In this document: positions 18,510 to 18,908 of the stretch, piece by piece | Numbering within the stretch: position 1 is the first letter of the stretch | Layout: the number at the start of each line of letters is the position of its first letter | DNA from: Planoprotostelium fungivorum | Taxonomy: Eukaryota > Evosea > Variosea > Cavosteliida > Cavosteliaceae | Direction of reading: 5' to 3' | Length of the DNA stretch: 18,908 nt | Assembly (NCBI GenBank): GCA_003024175.1 | Contig: MDYQ01000358.1 | Span: forward strand, 1-18,908 | Position numbers and translations under genes: made by a program | The notes under the pieces: model-generated | The model's database searches: none | What the model was told of the DNA's origin: nothing | The model's input: only the letters and a program-made list of their open reading frames with translations

Positions 18510-18878
18510 TCAATTGTTCTTGAGGATGTCCTTTGCTGCGGCAAGAAAGGCTGGAGTGATGTTGGAAGTGCTCAATCCCTCCTCTCTTAGACAAGCTTTC
18601 TGACCAGCACTCCCGGTTTCGGTGATGTAAGACATCTGTTCTCTCCGGGTGTCTCCGCCATAGTCCTTGGCCGCCTGTGCAAGATCTGCAGGAGTCTCAT
18701 AAGCTTTGGGAGGCATGTTTGGTGATGGTGAACTGCTTGCTTGTGTATTCAGTTGGAAATGACGATTGACCACTCTGTAATTGGAAAATCCCTCTTCCTC
18801 CGCTTCCGCCATGAGATCCTCATGAGGGCACTCTGCCACAAAGTATTCTAAGAGACGGAGTAAAGTTATATCTCCGTT
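18510..18878 (-). CDS. Uncharacterised gene at the window edge (5' uncertain)
   Basis: The minus-strand frame is open from a TGA at 18879-18881 down to the stop at 18510-18512. Its upper part (L-L-R-L-L-E-Y-F-V-A-E, then an acidic E-A-E-E-E stretch) reads like protein, so the exon may continue from one outside the window. In-frame ATGs are at 18812 and 18716. The second gives a compact 68-residue product starting M-P-P-K-A-Y, which could be the true protein. The lower part is Ala-rich and helical (D-L-A-Q-A-A-K-D and F-L-A-A-A-K-D-I-L), with Y-G-G-D-T-R-R-E between. I recognise no family, and there is no membrane segment. A poly(A) signal follows closely. Confidence 0.45.
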   Translation of the reverse strand, partial: NGDITLLRLLEYFVAECPHEDLMAEAEEEGFSNYRVVNRHFQLNTQASSSPSPNMPPKAYETPADLAQAAKDYGGDTRREQMSYITETGSAGQKACLREEGLSTSNITPAFLAAAKDILKNN

Positions 18879-18908
18879 TCACATGAATCGACGGACATGC
18901 GTGATCGC

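Overview
This window is eukaryotic. Almost every gene is split by very small GT-AG introns, mostly 35 to 58 nt, many with a CTAAC or CTGAC-like branch site about 8 to 12 nt before the acceptor. The genes are animal cell-biology genes packed with gaps of 60 to 300 bp. A NOMO, an NRBF2-like, a nurim-like, a ZDHHC, an SDR16C-like and a cytosolic HSP70 gene with tiny introns suggest a compact-genome, early-branching animal. A demosponge such as Amphimedon would fit, but the species is an inference.

Positions 1-4190 look like the remains of a virus-like mobile element (Polinton or Polinton-like virus type). On + is the C-terminal part of a protein with a DNA-polymerase-B-tail-like segment followed by an HNH nuclease domain. 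Convergent to it on - is a D5/P4-type primase-helicase with a Walker A motif, split by two host-sized introns. Further upstream on - is a broken, unrecognised gene. The helicase gene is interrupted by a 231-nt direct duplication around a single N (2181), which looks like an assembly seam between two haplotypes.

Positions 4402-9370 hold a DHHC palmitoyltransferase (+), an NRBF2-like MIT/coiled-coil protein (-), an SDR16C-like membrane dehydrogenase (-) and a small NF-YA-like gene (+). The last two are divergent and share a 126-bp promoter with two palindromes.

Positions 9481-17052 are a run of minus-strand genes: NOMO (14 exons, about 1119 aa), HSP70 (2 exons, 643 aa) and a nurim-like membrane protein (7 exons, 274 aa).

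Positions 17156-18908 hold three unrecognised minus-strand genes, one of them a well supported two-exon gene of 197 aa.

The host genes do not form one pathway. Several products act at the ER or nuclear membrane (NOMO, nurim-like, SDR, probably DHHC), but neighbourhood alone does not link them. I worked out exon joins by hand. For ZDHHC, NRBF2-like, SDR, NOMO, HSP70, nurim-like and the 197-aa gene, the joined exons sum to an exact multiple of three with no internal stop.
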